This document shows, piece after piece, positions 61,985 through 64,000 of a DNA stretch of 64,000 nucleotides. Numbering within the stretch: the stretch's first letter is position 1; each line of letters starts with the position of its first letter. Below the pieces are notes generated by a model, which saw only the letters and a program-made list of their open reading frames with translations, was not told the origin of the DNA and did not search any database. A program made the position numbers and the translations under genes. The DNA is taken from NCBI RefSeq assembly GCF_019038595.1, contig NZ_JAHOPF010000003.1:434001-498000 (forward strand), written 5' to 3'. Source of the stretch: Kaistella soli. Lineage in GTDB: Bacteria; Bacteroidota; Bacteroidia; Flavobacteriales; Weeksellaceae.

Positions 61985-64000
61985 TTACTTTACAATTTTC
62001 ATTTCATTGATCAGCCATTTTGCGTTTGCATATTTGTCGATCACGAAAAGGATGTATTTGGTATCCACCATAATATTCCGGCTGAAACGCGGGTCATAAT
62101 TAATGTCACTCATCGTTCCTTCCCACTGTCTGTCGAAATTAAGACCAATCAAGTTTCCGTTCGCATCCAAAGCCGGACTTCCGGAGTTTCCACCGGTAGT
62201 GTGGTTGGTTGCGGTGAAGTTTACAGGAACGTCCCCCGTTTTGTCTTTATAAATCCCGTAATCTTTGGTATTGTAAAGCTGGATGAGTTTTTTCGGTACG
62301 TCAAATTCATAGTCACCAGGAACATATTTCTCCATGATTCCGGCAACGTGAGTCTGATAACCGTAAGAAACCGCATCTCTAGGACTGGAACCTTTCACCT
62401 GCCCGTAAGTTACGCGAAGCGTAGAGTTGGCATCCGGGAAGAATTTACGGTCTTTATCCGTTTCCATCTGCTGCGCCATAAATTTCTTCTGCAATACGTC
62501 AATCTGATCCTGCAGCGAAGTTACTTTGCCGTCAGTTGTGCTCATGTAAGTTTCTCTCAAAGAACTGAAAAGTTTCATCAACGGATCGCTTTTAAGATTC
62601 TGAATTAATGCTTTGCGGTCTGCAAACACTTTGTTGATATCCGAATATGTTGTGGCACCGTTGAAAGAACCGCGTCCTGTGATCACAGAATTTTTTGAAA
62701 GGTCTTCTATGGTTTTCAGGTTTTGGCTTTCGTTTTTGTACTGCTCAAAACCGGCGGGCAAAAATTCTTTCGGTGTTTTGTTTACATACAGAGCCAATAA
62801 TTTTGCAGTTACTTTCGCATCCAGTTCAGCATCGTAATCTCCGTAAATGCCGGAAAGCCTTGCTTTAAAGTTTTCAGCTGTTCTGTCGTCCATTTTCCCT
62901 GATTCTGCCGCCTGAACAAAATTATAGAAATTGTTAGCCAAGGTGAAAGTCTCCGCATTTCTTACGGTTTCAGAGTAATACGCTCTGTTTAAAGCATATG
63001 GCGACTGCTCAGTGTAAAGCCGGTTCAGTTCATCAATTGTAGGCTTAATCTGAGCGTTTTTTGAAATCAGGGTTTGCTCATATTTTTTCTTTTTCCCTAC
63101 CGCGTCCGATTTTTTCAAACCTTCCACTTCACCGATCCATTTTTTCCAGTAATTGGCTACAGAAGCGTATTTGGAGGCATATTTAATTCTCGTTGCTGCA
63201 TCAGCACGCATTTTTTCATCTAAAGTTTTCAGCGCCACTTCGCGAACCGAAATCATTGCCGGATCGGTTTCGTTCATTACTTTTTCTACAGCTACTGCCG
63301 GTAAATATTCAGTAGTTCTTCCCGGAAAACCGAATACGAAAGTAAAATCGTTTTCCTGTTTGTCTTTAATGGAAATTGGCAGGAAATGTTTTGGCTTGTA
63401 AGGGATATTGTCTTTGGAATATTCCGCAGGCTTATTGTCTTTACCCGCATAAATTCGGAACATCGAAAAGTCTCCTGTATGACGCGGCCAAACCCAGTTG
63501 TCGGTATCAGATCCGAATTTTCCGATACTTTGAGGCGGTGCACCTACCAGACGGATATCTTTGTAGGTTTCGATGATATACGCGTAATATTTGTTGCCGT
63601 AGTACATCGGTTTAATAACCACTTTCTGCCATGATTCCAGTTTGAAGCCGGCTTTTACAGTTTCTAAATTTTTATTGATTAAATCCTGCGCTGCTTTGGC
63701 GTCCAGATTCTGCGTACCCGCTAAAACTTCTCCTGTAACTTCTTTAATGTCGGCGATAAAATCAACAGTAACTCCAGGATTTGGAAGTTCACCGTTCATA
63801 TCTTTTGCCCAAAAACCGTCACTCAGATAATCATGCTCTACGGAAGAATGTTTCTGAATCTGTCCGTAGCCACAGTGGTGATTGGTTAAAAGCAAGCCTT
63901 GAGGCGAAATGATTTCTGCGGTACAGCCGCCGTTAAACTGTACGACAGCATCTTTAATACTTGGTTTTGAGGGATCGAAAATCTGTTTTGCAGAAATCTT
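61985..64000 (-). CDS. S46 dipeptidyl-peptidase, DPP11-like (start beyond window)
   Basis: The frame stays open to base 64000, so the N-terminus (signal peptide and start) lies outside; 671 residues are visible. Catalytic His is in LLTNHHCGYGQIQ, Asp in GSDTDNWVWPRHTGDF, and Ser in TTGGNSGSPALD. The following FDRQWEG has Arg where DPP7 has Gly (FDGxWE), which in Porphyromonas DPP11 gives specificity for Asp/Glu at P1; assignment to DPP11 is therefore an inference. Secreted to periplasm in relatives. Most members have about 710-720 residues, so about 45 are missing. Confidence 0.9.
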   Translation of the reverse strand, partial: KISAKQIFDPSKPSIKDAVVQFNGGCTAEIISPQGLLLTNHHCGYGQIQKHSSVEHDYLSDGFWAKDMNGELPNPGVTVDFIADIKEVTGEVLAGTQNLDAKAAQDLINKNLETVKAGFKLESWQKVVIKPMYYGNKYYAYIIETYKDIRLVGAPPQSIGKFGSDTDNWVWPRHTGDFSMFRIYAGKDNKPAEYSKDNIPYKPKHFLPISIKDKQENDFTFVFGFPGRTTEYLPAVAVEKVMNETDPAMISVREVALKTLDEKMRADAATRIKYASKYASVANYWKKWIGEVEGLKKSDAVGKKKKYEQTLISKNAQIKPTIDELNRLYTEQSPYALNRAYYSETVRNAETFTLANNFYNFVQAAESGKMDDRTAENFKARLSGIYGDYDAELDAKVTAKLLALYVNKTPKEFLPAGFEQYKNESQNLKTIEDLSKNSVITGRGSFNGATTYSDINKVFADRKALIQNLKSDPLMKLFSSLRETYMSTTDGKVTSLQDQIDVLQKKFMAQQMETDKDRKFFPDANSTLRVTYGQVKGSSPRDAVSYGYQTHVAGIMEKYVPGDYEFDVPKKLIQLYNTKDYGIYKDKTGDVPVNFTATNHTTGGNSGSPALDANGNLIGLNFDRQWEGTMSDINYDPRFSRNIMVDTKYILFVIDKYANAKWLINEMKIVK

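Noticed and set aside
1-64000. CRISPR array, insertion sequences, integrase or phage genes
   Set aside because: No regular spacer-repeat pattern, terminal inverted repeats with a transposase, or phage genes were seen.

Overview
The window looks like chromosome from a flavobacterium of the Chryseobacterium/Weeksellaceae type. The evidence is genus-level style, not a database match: low-GC DNA, Bacteroidota promoters (TAnnTTTG -7 boxes, sometimes with TTG about 19-20 nt upstream), a SusCDEF starch system, type IX secretion genes (porU, porV, gldJ, a protein with a type A sorting domain), an S46 dipeptidyl-peptidase and few Shine-Dalgarno sequences. I saw no insertion sequence, prophage, integrase, CRISPR array or replication origin.

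Layout. 1-3.7 kb: end of an RsmI-like methylase, an eRF1-like small protein, an Mpo1-like membrane protein and metG. 4.1-17.4 kb: an alpha-glucan utilisation locus, susC-susD-susE-susF, then GH97 susB, a GH13 neopullulanase-like enzyme, a SnoaL-like secreted protein and an MFS sugar transporter. Its logic is binding and import of maltodextrin at the outer membrane, trimming in the periplasm and transport inward. 17.4-20.2 kb: DUF488, pirin, an FMN reductase and a YedI-type membrane protein. 20.2-26.8 kb: purine synthesis (purM, purN, purH, purD, guaA), preceded by a probable stand-alone structured RNA. 26.8-33 kb: an outer-membrane barrel protein, a DEAD-box helicase, a hemerythrin, an SGNH hydrolase and a YqhD-type alcohol dehydrogenase.

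33-38 kb is the most unusual part: an operon of three divergent paralogous secreted proteins, facing a membrane-anchored TPR/HTH regulator across a 0.66 kb intergenic region that carries an 11-bp-phased triple repeat. 38-44 kb: ahcY, a DUF2130 coiled-coil protein, a phosphopantetheinyl transferase and a FUSC-family membrane protein. 44-52 kb: a T9SS cargo protein, then porV and porU divergent from gldJ. 52-64 kb: murF, a NUDIX hydrolase, a SRPBCC protein, a lone ABC ATPase, three tRNAs (Arg, Pro, Ser), a lipoprotein amidase, aspA, an M16 peptidase, a MepB-like protein and an S46 peptidase cut by the window end.

Most genes are housekeeping. Points worth a second look are the structured RNA before purM, the paralog/regulator/repeat locus, three genes whose -7 box lies exactly 4 nt before the start codon (possible leaderless mRNAs), and a palindrome-rich element inside the sus locus.
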